This document shows, piece after piece, positions 8,116-16,630 of a DNA stretch of 39,379 nucleotides. Position 1 is the first letter of the stretch. Each line of letters starts with the position of its first letter. The notes below the pieces were generated by a model, which saw nothing but the letters and a program-made list of their open reading frames with translations, was not told where the DNA came from and did not search any database. This stretch comes from UBA791 sp963602355. Its GTDB lineage: Bacteria > Cyanobacteriota > Vampirovibrionia > Gastranaerophilales > Gastranaerophilaceae. The stretch covers positions 1 to 39,379 of the forward strand of contig CAVCIU010000012.1 in assembly GCA_963602355.1 (NCBI GenBank), in the 5' to 3' direction. The translations under genes were made by a program, and so were the position numbers.

Positions 8116-9352
8116 TATTTTTAATTTCCTTTGTTCTTGCAAGAGCATATTTATAATTTTTAGGTGCTCTTTCAAATTTTATGTACAACTCATCGTTTGT
8201 ATTTGCGACATCAGTTTCTTCGCCTGTTTTTTTGCTGATAATTTGAGTTGCGCAAGTGAAATATTGTTCATCAGGAGTGATGATTTCAAGTTCTTGACCT
8301 TTTAAGAACTTGTTTTTAGTTTTAACTAAGTACAAGTCTTCGCCTTCTTTTTTGTCCCAGAATTCACACAAGAAATCTGCACCAGCTAAACCTTTAGAGA
8401 TTTCATAGCTATAGCTTTCTGAATTATTATTGCCAAGATAGAAACCTTGAGTATATCCTCTGTTTCCAACTTTTTTAAGTTCTTCAAAGTATTTGTGCAA
8501 ATCACAATTTGGGTTTTCAAAAACTTCATCAATGGCTGAGCGATAAGCTTTTGTTACTGCTGAAACATAGTACAAGCTCTTTGTTCTACCTTCGATTTTT
8601 AGTGAATCTACACCTGCATCAATAAGTTCTCTTAGATATTCTACAAGACATAAATCTTTTGGGCTTAAAATATGTGTTCCTCTGTTGTCTTGATTGATTT
8701 CAAAATATTGTCCTGGACGAGTTTCTTCTAATAGTTTATAACTCCAACGGCATGGCTGAGCGCAATTTCCGTGATTAGCTTTTCTTTCGCCATAAGTCAT
8801 ATAATCGCTCAATAAGCATCTTCCAGAGAAAGATACACATTGAGAACCGTGAATAAAGACTTCTGTTTCAATATCAGGAACTTTTTCTTTTATTTCTTTA
8901 ACATCTTTTATAGGTAATTCTCTTGCTAGAATTACTCTTTCTGCGCCTAAATCTCTCCAGAATTTAACTGCTTCGTAGTTTAGAATATTAGTTTGAGTGC
9001 TAACGTGAATTGGCACGTTTGGCATGTATCTTCTTACAACGTTAAATACACCAAAGTCAGTTAAAATGATTGCATCTGGATTGCTTTCAATAATTTTATC
9101 CATCGCTTGTTCAAGAAGTTTAATATCTTCGTTGAATGCGAAAATGTTTAATGTTAAATAAGCTTTAACATTATGCTGATGTGCAATATCAATGGCTTCT
9201 TTCAAGTTTTCTAGGGTGATAAGTTCACCTTTTCTCATTGCGCGTAAGCTAAAGTCTACAACACCTAAATATACAGCATCTGCGCCGTATTCAATTGCAT
9301 ATTTTAATTTTTCGATATTACCTGCCGGTAACAATAATTCTGGTTTCTTCAT
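8105..9352 (-). CDS. U32 family peptidase / tRNA hydroxylation protein TrhP-like
   Basis: A 415-aa TIM-barrel protein of the U32 family. Members such as TrhP and RlhA are RNA hydroxylases that use prephenate and an iron-sulfur cluster. The protein opens with KKPELLLPAGN and shows the U32 signature EVFIHGSQCVSFSGRCLLS. A second pair of cysteines (GNCAQPCRW) gives four candidate cluster ligands. The family's C-terminal segment with DSLKIEGRTKSLYYV is present. Its similarity is closer to TrhP/YrrO than to collagenase-type names. No Shine-Dalgarno precedes the ATG. A -10-like TAAAAT sits 6 nt upstream, so the transcript may be leaderless. yqeG follows. Confidence 0.9.
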   Translation of the reverse strand: MKKPELLLPAGNIEKLKYAIEYGADAVYLGVVDFSLRAMRKGELITLENLKEAIDIAHQHNVKAYLTLNIFAFNEDIKLLEQAMDKIIESNPDAIILTDFGVFNVVRRYMPNVPIHVSTQTNILNYEAVKFWRDLGAERVILARELPIKDVKEIKEKVPDIETEVFIHGSQCVSFSGRCLLSDYMTYGERKANHGNCAQPCRWSYKLLEETRPGQYFEINQDNRGTHILSPKDLCLVEYLRELIDAGVDSLKIEGRTKSLYYVSAVTKAYRSAIDEVFENPNCDLHKYFEELKKVGNRGYTQGFYLGNNNSESYSYEISKGLAGADFLCEFWDKKEGEDLYLVKTKNKFLKGQELEIITPDEQYFTCATQIISKKTGEETDVANTNDELYIKFERAPKNYKYALARTKEIKNNDN

Positions 9353-9387
9353 ATTTTTATTTTAACTTAAAAGATTTTTTTAAACAA
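9353..9387 (-). promoter_or_regulatory. Candidate leaderless promoter of the U32 peptidase gene
   Basis: Reading the minus strand: TTGTTT (9387-9382), a 17-nt spacer, TAAAAT (9364-9359), then 6 nt and the ATG at 9352. There is no ribosome site. Confidence 0.45.
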
Positions 9388-9422
9388 TTATGTTAATATT
9401 ATAAAAAAGGAGAATCCAACTT

Positions 9423-10937
9423 ATGTTATTAGAAATATTAAGCATGGCTATGATTAATCCAACTTTGGACAGTATGGAGAATTTAGATAGAATAGCTTAT
9501 GAAAACAAACATATTAAAACGGTAGAAGTAGTTAATGACAACTATTCTGGTGAATATTCTATCCCTCATAAATGGGCAAATTTTGATAGCTTTTACTCTT
9601 CTCATAAATCTGAAATGGCAAAAGTTATTTCTGATTTCAATTCAAGAAAATTAAAAGATGAACAATATTTGAAATGGGCTAATTTGCCTCAAGAACAATT
9701 AAAAGGTCATTTGAATGAAATTTATTCTCAAGCTAACAAATTAAAAATGAGAAAAGATAAAGTTGATAGACCACTTGTTGTTTTAGGTATTGGCGGAAGC
9801 AAACATACTGCTGAATTTTTACTTAATATGACAGGTTTTAATGACAAAGATGTTTATTTCTATTCTGATATCGACCCACTAAGTTTTAATAATTTTATTA
9901 AAAATACAAAAGTTGGTATTCAAAATTTGAACTTTTTAGTTGTTTCAAAATCTGGTAAAACTTTTGAAACACAAGACGCATTTAAAAGATTTGAACAAGA
10001 ATTAATAGATTATTATGTTGCAAATGGCTATAGACCAAAAGATGCTAGAATTGAGGCTCAAAAGCACTTTGCAATTTGCACAGACAAGTTTGCAAAAGAA
10101 GAAAATTTAAAAGAACAAGTTAGAAATAATCCATATTATATTCAAAACTTATATATCCATGACGGAGTTGGTGGAAGATATTCAATGTTTGATGATGCAG
10201 GATTGTTTGTTCTTGCGTATGCTGGGGTTCCTTATGATTTCACAGTAAGAATTTTGAAATCTGCTCAAAATGTTACTAACAAATATTCTGATGAAAATAA
10301 CTTAGATACTAATATCGCAATGAAAAATGCTATGTTCAATATCTATTCAAGAAATAAAGGTCATAAAATTTTATACCAACAATATTTTGGTAGATTTTTT
10401 GAACAAGGTGGCGAAAACTGGGCAAAGCAACTTTATCTTGAATCTTTGAAAGATTTTGATTTTGTAGCATCAAAAGCCCCTGATAGCATGCACTATGCAA
10501 CAGAAGGTCTTTACAAACATGAAAACAGAAAAAATTATTACGTTGTAATGACAAGAATAGATCCAAAAGTTTCTACAAACTACAATCACTACACTGTGGC
10601 AATTAAAGATACATACGCAGAAGAAAATCCTGTTATTGTTGAAACTCTTGCTGTTGAAGGTGATTCAATTAAGCCAGAAGCAATTGGTGAATATGTTCAA
10701 TCAAAACATTTTGAAACAGTTTATACAGGTTGTTTGAGAAGAGCATTGAACAAATATCACAAAAATGATGTTTATATTCAATATCCAGAAGTTATGCAAT
10801 ACAACGTTGAGTTGTATAAAAATAAATTCAAAACAAAAAAAGAAGATATCAAAGCCTTAGACAAATCTGATGTTAACAGAGTTCGTAAATTAAAAGATTA
10901 CGAAAAATATAACGTAGAGGCTGGTAGAAAAGATTAA
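9423..10937 (+). CDS. pgi: Glucose-6-phosphate isomerase (divergent)
   Basis: Interconverts glucose-6-phosphate and fructose-6-phosphate in glycolysis/gluconeogenesis. Two SIS-fold phosphosugar sites are visible: GIGGSK (122-127) and the phosphate loop SKSGKTFET (175-183). The GVGGRYSMFDDAGL segment matches the PGI signature G-x-G-G-R-(F/Y)-S, and a GGENW...LES stretch corresponds to the region with the catalytic acid. Its 504 aa exceed the ~450 aa of many bacterial forms, and the sequence is divergent. AAGGAG lies 10 nt before the ATG. A strong terminator follows. fba lies next, so two glycolytic steps are neighbours in separate units. Confidence 0.9.
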   Translation: MLLEILSMAMINPTLDSMENLDRIAYENKHIKTVEVVNDNYSGEYSIPHKWANFDSFYSSHKSEMAKVISDFNSRKLKDEQYLKWANLPQEQLKGHLNEIYSQANKLKMRKDKVDRPLVVLGIGGSKHTAEFLLNMTGFNDKDVYFYSDIDPLSFNNFIKNTKVGIQNLNFLVVSKSGKTFETQDAFKRFEQELIDYYVANGYRPKDARIEAQKHFAICTDKFAKEENLKEQVRNNPYYIQNLYIHDGVGGRYSMFDDAGLFVLAYAGVPYDFTVRILKSAQNVTNKYSDENNLDTNIAMKNAMFNIYSRNKGHKILYQQYFGRFFEQGGENWAKQLYLESLKDFDFVASKAPDSMHYATEGLYKHENRKNYYVVMTRIDPKVSTNYNHYTVAIKDTYAEENPVIVETLAVEGDSIKPEAIGEYVQSKHFETVYTGCLRRALNKYHKNDVYIQYPEVMQYNVELYKNKFKTKKEDIKALDKSDVNRVRKLKDYEKYNVEAGRKD

Positions 10938-10963
10938 TTCTTCAAATAAAAATTAAATAATAT

Positions 10964-11000
10964 AAAATAGAGTTAATAGTTGATATTAACTCTATTTTTT
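10964..11000 (+). terminator. Terminator after pgi
   Basis: A 15-bp stem (10964-10978 with 10984-10998) has a GTTGA loop and is followed by a T run. Confidence 0.9.
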
Positions 11001-11043
11001 AGCTCGATTTACTCCAACAATATGACTTGTAAAACTTTTTTCT

Positions 11044-11084
11044 TTGTTGTAAATTGAACTTGTACTTATAAATACAACAAGGAG
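11044..11084 (+). promoter_or_regulatory. fba promoter and ribosome site
   Basis: TTGTTG (11044-11049), a 17-nt spacer and TATAAA (11067-11072) form a good sigma70-type promoter. AAGGAG at 11079-11084 is 8 nt before the ATG, so the leader would be very short. Confidence 0.6.
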
Positions 11085-11092
11085 ATTTTCAA

Positions 11093-12052
11093 ATGAGTGA
11101 AAGAAAATTAGTAGGAACAGAAGAAATGTTCAAAAAAGCATTAGCTGGCGGATATGCTATCGGTGCTTACAATGTTAACAATATGGAAATTTTACAAGGT
11201 ATTGCAGAAGCAGCTGAAGAAACTCGTTCACCAATCATCTTACAAGTTTCAGCAGGTGCAAGAAAATATGCTAACCAAACATACTTAATCAAATTAGTAG
11301 AAGCAGCATTAGCTACAACTACAGTACCTATCGCTTTACACTTAGATCACGGTGCTGATTTCGAAATTTGTAAAGCATGTATCGACGGTGGTTTCTCATC
11401 AGTTATGATTGATGGTTCAAGATTCCCATTCGACGAAAACGTTGCAGTAACTAAAAAAGTTGTTGAATATGCTCACGAAAGAGGAGTTTCAGTAGAAGCT
11501 GAACTTGGTAAATTAGCTGGTGTTGAAGATGACGTTAAAGTTTCTGACAAAGATGCTAAATATACAAACGTTAAAGAAGCAGTTGAATTCGTAAAACAAA
11601 CTGGTTGTGATTCATTAGCAATCGCTATTGGTACTTCACACGGTGCTTACAAATTCAAAGGTGAAGCTAAATTAGACTTCGATAGATTAAAAGAAATTAA
11701 AGATGCTTTAGCTGAAGCTGGTTACCCAGATTATCCAATCGTATTACACGGTTCTTCTTCAGTTCCAAAAGAATTCGTAGAAAAATGTAACAAATACGGT
11801 GGTAACTTACCAGATGCACAAGGTGTTCCAGAAGATATGTTAAACTATGCTTCTAAACACGGTGTAGCTAAAATTAATATCGATACAGACTTAAGATTAG
11901 CTATGACATCTACTATCAGAGAATTCTTCATTGAACACCCTGAAAAATTCGACCCACGTGAATACATGGGACCTGGTAGAACAGCTGTTAAAGAAATGGT
12001 TATGCACAAAATGAGAGACGTATTAGGTACAGCTGGACATGCCGATGACTAA
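11093..12052 (+). CDS. fba: Class II fructose-bisphosphate aldolase
   Basis: Zinc-dependent cleavage of fructose-1,6-bisphosphate into glyceraldehyde-3-phosphate and dihydroxyacetone phosphate, or the reverse. Catalytic D85 and zinc ligand H86 lie in LHLDHGADF. E137 lies in the EAELGKLAG motif. Zinc ligands H183 (GTSHGAYK) and H219 (LHGSSS) are present, as is the NIDTDLRLA phosphate site. The 319-aa length is between the short and long class II forms. Codon use is strongly biased, as expected for a highly expressed gene. It has its own promoter and terminator. Confidence 0.97.
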   Translation: MSERKLVGTEEMFKKALAGGYAIGAYNVNNMEILQGIAEAAEETRSPIILQVSAGARKYANQTYLIKLVEAALATTTVPIALHLDHGADFEICKACIDGGFSSVMIDGSRFPFDENVAVTKKVVEYAHERGVSVEAELGKLAGVEDDVKVSDKDAKYTNVKEAVEFVKQTGCDSLAIAIGTSHGAYKFKGEAKLDFDRLKEIKDALAEAGYPDYPIVLHGSSSVPKEFVEKCNKYGGNLPDAQGVPEDMLNYASKHGVAKINIDTDLRLAMTSTIREFFIEHPEKFDPREYMGPGRTAVKEMVMHKMRDVLGTAGHADD

Positions 12053-12078
12053 TAATTAATCTCAATAAGGTTAACTAT

Positions 12079-12110
12079 AAAACAGAGAGCTTTTAGCTCT
12101 CTGTTTTTTT
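12079..12110 (+). terminator. Terminator after fba
   Basis: AAAACAGAGAGC pairs with GCTCTCTGTTTT across a TTTTA loop (stem 12079-12090 with 12096-12107), followed by a T run. Confidence 0.92.
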
Positions 12111-12150
12111 TATTAAATAATTTAAGACTTTTATTTATTTTAATATTTTC

Positions 12151-12252
12151 TTGTAAAAAATTTTTGTTTAATATAAACTTATTCATGCAGAAGTTTTATG
12201 GCTATGGCTGCCATAATCTTCATAGAACATACAACCTTAAACATAGAAAGGA
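12151..12252 (+). promoter_or_regulatory. rpmI-rplT promoter and leader hairpin
   Basis: TTGTAA (12151-12156) and TATAAA (12172-12177) give a plausible promoter with a short 15-nt spacer. In the ~80-nt leader, GAAGTTTTATGGC and GCCATAATCTTC can pair around a TATGGCT loop (roughly 12189-12222). The hairpin is positioned like the L20-controlled leaders of other rpmI operons. AAAGGA at 12247-12252 is the rpmI ribosome site. Confidence 0.45.
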
Positions 12253-12259
12253 AATGAAA

Positions 12260-12469
12260 ATGCCAAAAATGAAAACACACAGATCAGGTGCTAAAAGATA
12301 CAAAATTACTGCATCTGGTAAAATCGTAAGAAGACAAGCTGGTAAAGGTCACTTACTTGCAAACAAAGACGTAAGCCGTAAAAGAAGACTCTCTAAAATG
12401 GTAGAAATTTCAGAATCACAAGTGAAATTAGTATCAAAAGAGTTACCATACAAGAAATATTCAAGATAG
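12260..12469 (+). CDS. rpmI: 50S ribosomal protein L35
   Basis: A 69-aa basic protein of the large ribosomal subunit. The start MPKMKTHRSGAKRYK is the classical L35 N-terminus. AAAGGA is 7 nt before this ATG, so the longer frame upstream is leader. HLLANKDVSRKRRLSK is the family's central motif. It is followed 12 nt later by rplT. infC, the usual first gene of this operon, is absent; fba precedes it instead. Confidence 0.96.
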   Translation: MPKMKTHRSGAKRYKITASGKIVRRQAGKGHLLANKDVSRKRRLSKMVEISESQVKLVSKELPYKKYSR

Positions 12470-12481
12470 GAGAGTTAGAAA

Positions 12482-12832
12482 ATGAGAATTGTTAGAGGAA
12501 ACGTTAGTCGTAAAAGACATAAAAAAATCTTAAAATTAGCTAAAGGCTTTATTGGTGCTAGAAGCAGAATCTTTAAAGTTGCAAACATCGCTGTTATGAA
12601 AGCTTTAAAATATGCTTACAGAGACAGACGCATGACAAAACGTAATATGAGAAGATTATGGATTGTTAGAATTAATGCAGCTGTTAGAGAACAAGGCATG
12701 AGCTATTCTAGATTTGTTAATGCTTGCAAAAAAGCTGACATCTTAGTTAACAGAAAAATGTTAGCAGACTTAGCTGTTAATGATCCAGAAGCTTTCACAG
12801 TAGTTGTTGAAACTGCTAAAGCTGCTTTATAA
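12482..12832 (+). CDS. rplT: 50S ribosomal protein L20
   Basis: A 116-aa basic protein that binds 23S rRNA early in large-subunit assembly and in several bacteria represses its own operon. The family segments R-x-x-x-(K/R)-R-H-K-K-I-L-K-L-A-K-G-F and RLWIVRINAAVR are present, as is the C-terminal NRKMLADLAVNDP motif. AGGAGAG lies 8-9 nt upstream of the ATG. The operon ends with a strong terminator. Confidence 0.97.
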   Translation: MRIVRGNVSRKRHKKILKLAKGFIGARSRIFKVANIAVMKALKYAYRDRRMTKRNMRRLWIVRINAAVREQGMSYSRFVNACKKADILVNRKMLADLAVNDPEAFTVVVETAKAAL

Positions 12833-12859
12833 TTATAAATAATAATTATAAGAAGATTT

Positions 12860-12896
12860 AAAAAGAGTTGAATTTAATAATTCAACTCTTTTTTTA
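12860..12896 (+). terminator. Terminator after rplT
   Basis: A 15-bp stem (12860-12874 with 12879-12893) has a TAAT loop, with A and T runs on either side. It probably also serves the convergent minus-strand operon ending at 12925. Confidence 0.92.
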
Positions 12897-12924
12897 TTGC
12901 ATTGCCTTTAATAGTTTTTATTTA

Positions 12925-14181
12925 TTAGTTAGCATAACTTAAAAATTCAGCGATAAACGCATCAATCAATTCTTTAATAGCTGTTTCTGTTACTTCATTA
13001 AATTCCATTTTTGTTTTCTTATTTTCTGGACTATCTAAACCATCGTGTAAGTAGTAAACACTGATGAATGAGGCACCAGTATGTTCAAATTTTAATGTTG
13101 AAGTCTTTTCTTTCTTTGTTACAACTAAATTTAATTCTTTTTCGTTTTCTGTTATTTCAAAGTTGATATTGTGCAATTTTCTTTTTGCAGCTTTTTTGGC
13201 GAATTCTAAAAGAGGTTTGATAACTGTAGAAGTTTTCTTTTCGTACAATTGTTTAAACAATTTAAGGTTATGTGAACTCTTTTCACCTTTTGCTTCTAAC
13301 CAACGACCTTGGTTTTGTTCATCATCGTCGTTATTGATAGCAATAAAGTAATTTGGAGTTGTTAGAGCAACATTCAAACCATTTGTCATCAATATTTGTA
13401 ATTGTTCTAATGATTTTTCTGCAACATCTGTAATGCAACCGCAAATTGTTTCTTCTGAACCAATTGTTTTGATAATTCTTGACCAAACAATCATCGCACC
13501 TGATAAATTAGTGTTTGTCAAAATCAAGAAATAAGTTTCTTCGTCGTTCATGATTACGATATCGGAACCACGGACGTTGCCTTTTACAACTTCATCAAGT
13601 TTTTCTTTTGTAATTTTTATGCCAGCATCTTTATTAGCTCTAATTGCCATTAATACTGCATCAAGGTGGTTTTCTGTTAAGTAGCTAATTTCGTTAGCGA
13701 AAACTCTTTTTCCTTGTTTTGTTGTATAGAAACCTGTTTTTGGGTCTAAAATCTTTAATTGTTCAAGAAGTCTCATAGTTTTTTTATGAGTTTCTCTCAT
13801 TTCATTTTTTTGCAAACTCCAAATTGTTCTCATAAGGATTTCGCTATGACCATATTGAACTGTTACGCAATCACTGATACCAGCTTGGTTTGCAAGTTTT
13901 ACAAATTCTTCGTCATATTCTCTCAAGACTAAAATGATAGGAACAATTGTATGACGTTTCATTAATTTTATTGTTTCAAGACACTCTGCTTCTTCACCTC
14001 TATTTGAGCAAGTGATAATGATTGATTGAGGTCTTTCTTTATCAATTGTGTCGCATGCGTCTGCATATAATCTTATTAAAATGCAATCGATGTTTCTTAA
14101 AAGAATTAATTGGTCTGATAATTGATTTACAATTTCGTCTTCATTTGTTACAAATAATACGTTATTTCCTGAGTCTTGCAT
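12925..14181 (-). CDS. Degenerate receiver plus GGDEF-like regulator
   Basis: A 418-aa protein without signal peptide or membrane segment. Residues ~7-125 read like a CheY-type receiver. The acidic pair is present (E14, D15), but the phosphate-accepting Asp position holds T57/C58 in SIIITCSN, so it is a pseudo-receiver. Residues ~145-260 follow the pattern of a GGDEF domain (LDPKTGFYTTKQGKRVF..., RGSDIVI, then FLILTNTNLSGAM). The active-site loop is MNDEE (211-215), not GGDEF, so cyclase activity is unlikely. The C-terminal ~150 residues are not recognised. AAAGGAT precedes the ATG. It follows the HDOD gene by 12 nt and probably acts with it as a sensor or scaffold. The domain calls are my reading of weak patterns. 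Confidence 0.6.
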   Translation of the reverse strand: MQDSGNNVLFVTNEDEIVNQLSDQLILLRNIDCILIRLYADACDTIDKERPQSIIITCSNRGEEAECLETIKLMKRHTIVPIILVLREYDEEFVKLANQAGISDCVTVQYGHSEILMRTIWSLQKNEMRETHKKTMRLLEQLKILDPKTGFYTTKQGKRVFANEISYLTENHLDAVLMAIRANKDAGIKITKEKLDEVVKGNVRGSDIVIMNDEETYFLILTNTNLSGAMIVWSRIIKTIGSEETICGCITDVAEKSLEQLQILMTNGLNVALTTPNYFIAINNDDDEQNQGRWLEAKGEKSSHNLKLFKQLYEKKTSTVIKPLLEFAKKAAKRKLHNINFEITENEKELNLVVTKKEKTSTLKFEHTGASFISVYYLHDGLDSPENKKTKMEFNEVTETAIKELIDAFIAEFLSYAN

Positions 14182-14193
14182 TTTTATCCTTTT

Positions 14194-15021
14194 CTATATT
14201 GAAAGTTTATCAAATAAGCTATCAGCTTGTTCTAAAATATCGTCTCTAAACATTTCTGCTCTGCCTATTGTCAAATCCATACCTAAAACTTTTGTAATTT
14301 CTGGATCAATATTTTCATATTTATAATTATCTTGAACAAGAGTATCTACAACGTTTACCAATGAACATGCAACAGGCATTGAAGAATCTTGTGGAGCATG
14401 GTGATATTTCATTACATTAGAAATGATTACTGGTAGTTGCCATTTTTTAGCCAAAATAATACCAACTTGAGTGTGGTTACAACCAAATTCTTCTGTTTCA
14501 ACGTCAATTGATTTTTCGCCAGCTTCAATTCTTTCTCTTGTTCTGTCGTAGAATTGAGGGTCTTTTAAGTTGAAAATCATCTTTCCTACGTCGTGCATGA
14601 ATCCTAATACGAAGGCTTCATCTGAGTTCAAAAGATTTTTGTGCTTAGCAAAGTGTTCGCAACCTACGGCAACACGGATTGAGTGTTTCCATAATTCTTT
14701 GTCGCTTTGTCTTGTAAACATTGGTCTCATTGCGATTGTGATGATTAAGTTTTTAGCCTTAACCATACCAATCAAAGCTAAAGCTCTGTTGATAGATGTA
14801 ATTTGTTGTGAAAATCCGTAATAAGCTGAGTTTACAAGTGTCAAAACTTTTGCACTTAAAGACTGGTCATAAGAAATGATGTTTGCCAAATCTTTAATAC
14901 TTGCGTTTGGATTTTTTACAAGGTTAATCGCCTGCATTACTACGTTTGGCATTGCAGGAATTTCTCTTAAATCATTGATTAACTTTTGAATATCTTGTAT
15001 TTCGGTAATTTTTTCAGCCAT
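14194..15021 (-). CDS. HDOD domain protein
   Basis: A 275-aa HDOD-family protein, a degenerate HD-hydrolase fold used in bacterial signalling. The hallmark N-terminal stretch is clear: LPAMP-like IPAMPNVVMQAINLVKNPNASIKDLANIIS, followed by DQSLSAKVLTLVNSAYYGF and SINRALALIGM. Later a true-looking HD pair appears in FMHDVGKMIF, and HHAP in the second half, so some metal binding is conceivable. AAGGTG lies before the ATG. It sits between ftsX (30 nt) and the degenerate GGDEF gene (12 nt) in one minus-strand operon. The ligand or target is unknown. Confidence 0.9.
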   Translation of the reverse strand: MAEKITEIQDIQKLINDLREIPAMPNVVMQAINLVKNPNASIKDLANIISYDQSLSAKVLTLVNSAYYGFSQQITSINRALALIGMVKAKNLIITIAMRPMFTRQSDKELWKHSIRVAVGCEHFAKHKNLLNSDEAFVLGFMHDVGKMIFNLKDPQFYDRTRERIEAGEKSIDVETEEFGCNHTQVGIILAKKWQLPVIISNVMKYHHAPQDSSMPVACSLVNVVDTLVQDNYKYENIDPEITKVLGMDLTIGRAEMFRDDILEQADSLFDKLSI

Positions 15022-15051
15022 AGTTTTTCACCTTAAATTTTTATAGATTTC

Positions 15052-15960
15052 TTAAACTTGTAAGTGTTTTTTGATTGATAAGAAGCTTCCGCCAGCTCCG
15101 AACAATGTTCCAACTAGGATAGTTGTTACGATAACTATATTTTCTGCAAATACAGGAACTGGAATTAGGAAGAATTGGTGTACGTTATCTAACATTTGTT
15201 GAACAACGTTTACTGGTATTAATGCTATTAATGCACCAAACAAACCGTATAATGCGCCTTGCATAATCAACGGAATTTTAATATACCAGTTGTTTACACC
15301 CATTAATCTCATTATTTCAATTTCTTCTTTTCTAGATTGAATTACAAGCTGAATAGTGTTGTTAATGATTGTTATTGTTAATATAGCAACGATTATGATT
15401 ACAAATACTGTTGTTGTATTTACGGCATTATTCAGAACTTGGATTTTCTTAGCCAAATCTTGTGCATAATTCATATTTTCAACAACGGTAAGTGTTTTAA
15501 TCTTGTTAAACACTTCGTTGATATTATCTGGTTTATCAACTTTTACGTGTAATGTATCAGGTAATGGATTATCTATATCTCCAATTTTGATTTCACGTTT
15601 GAAATCTGCCCAACTCTTTTCTTTAGGAATAACTGTAACACCTTTTACGTGTTCAATTTCCTTAATACGTTGACTTGTAACATTCGGATCAGCATTAGAT
15701 TTTAAGTATACTGAAATTTCTAAAACGTTACCAAGTTCTTTTGCAAAAGTTGAAACTGATAAAGTAGTTCTAAACAAAGAGCCGAACAAAGTTAAGATAG
15801 CAGCCATAGTCGTAATGATTACGATATTTATAAGCCCTGTTCTTTTGAAGTCGCTTAAAATTTCGCATGTCAAACGATAGACTATTCTTATTTCTGTAAG
15901 CCAGTCTTTTGGAATATGCTTTTTAACTTGTTTTTTTATAGCTTGTTTTCTATTGCGCAT
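15052..15960 (-). CDS. ftsX: Cell division protein FtsX
   Basis: The membrane subunit of the FtsEX complex, which activates peptidoglycan hydrolases at the division site. It is a 302-aa protein with an N-terminal cytoplasmic tail and a first membrane segment at roughly INIVIITTMAAILTLFG. An extracytoplasmic domain follows (from FAKELGNVLEISVYLK onward). Three C-terminal membrane segments include VFVIIIVAILTITIINN and GALYGLFGALIALIPV. I place the start at the ATG at 15960, overlapping the ftsE end by 11 nt. The frame extends 5 codons to a TTG, which is less likely. It forms an operon with ftsE. Confidence 0.93.
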   Translation of the reverse strand: MRNRKQAIKKQVKKHIPKDWLTEIRIVYRLTCEILSDFKRTGLINIVIITTMAAILTLFGSLFRTTLSVSTFAKELGNVLEISVYLKSNADPNVTSQRIKEIEHVKGVTVIPKEKSWADFKREIKIGDIDNPLPDTLHVKVDKPDNINEVFNKIKTLTVVENMNYAQDLAKKIQVLNNAVNTTTVFVIIIVAILTITIINNTIQLVIQSRKEEIEIMRLMGVNNWYIKIPLIMQGALYGLFGALIALIPVNVVQQMLDNVHQFFLIPVPVFAENIVIVTTILVGTLFGAGGSFLSIKKHLQV

Positions 15961-16630
15961 AAGTTCCTGCTTCAATGTCTCTTACTACTTCACCGTTATC
16001 TAGAGTAATAACTCTTTTTCTGAAATAATCTACCATTGATTTATCGTGAGTAGAAATAATAACAGTAATACCTTTTTGGTTAATTTGATCCAAAATTTGC
16101 ATGATTTCTAATGAATTTTTTGGGTCTAAGTTACCAGTAGGTTCGTCTGCGATTAAAAGTGGTGGTCCGTTTACGATTGCTCTTGCGATACTTACACGTT
16201 GTTGTTCACCACCTGAAAGTTCTGAAGGTTTTGCTTTCATTTTGTCAAGCAAGCCTACGACTTTCAATGCACCTGTTACACGAGCATTGATTTCTTTTGA
16301 ACTTATACCCATTGTTCTGATTACATACGCAATGTTGTCATAAACTGATTGATTTTGAAGCAGTTTATAGTCTTGGAAAACAATACCCATGCATCTACGT
16401 AAGCTTGGAACTTTGTCGTTTGGTAGGTTTGCGATATTGATACCACCGATGATAACTGTACCAGAAGAAGGTAATTCTTCTCTGTAAAGAAGTTTCATCA
16501 ATGTAGATTTACCTGCACCAGATTTACCAACTAGGAATACGAATTCCCCAGACGAAATATCCAAATTTACGTTTTTAAGCGCATATTTGTTGTTTTTATA
16601 TTTTTTTGTTACTGAACGTAACTGTATCAT
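15950..16630 (-). CDS. ftsE: Cell division ATP-binding protein FtsE
   Basis: The ABC ATPase subunit of FtsEX, 226 aa. The Walker A motif is GKSGAGKST (35-43). The signature is LSGGEQQ, Walker B with the catalytic Glu is LLIADEPTGNLD, and the switch His lies in ISTHD. The short length and the RCMGIVFQDYKLLQ segment are typical of FtsE. The ATG overlaps the stop of the preceding transketolase gene by one base (TAATG). ftsX follows with an 11-nt overlap. Confidence 0.96.
   Translation of the reverse strand: MIQLRSVTKKYKNNKYALKNVNLDISSGEFVFLVGKSGAGKSTLMKLLYREELPSSGTVIIGGINIANLPNDKVPSLRRCMGIVFQDYKLLQNQSVYDNIAYVIRTMGISSKEINARVTGALKVVGLLDKMKAKPSELSGGEQQRVSIARAIVNGPPLLIADEPTGNLDPKNSLEIMQILDQINQKGITVIISTHDKSMVDYFRKRVITLDNGEVVRDIEAGTYAQ

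Noticed and set aside
12925..14181. Active diguanylate cyclase
   Set aside because: The catalytic loop is MNDEE, and metal and base-recognition positions of a GGDEF domain are not preserved.
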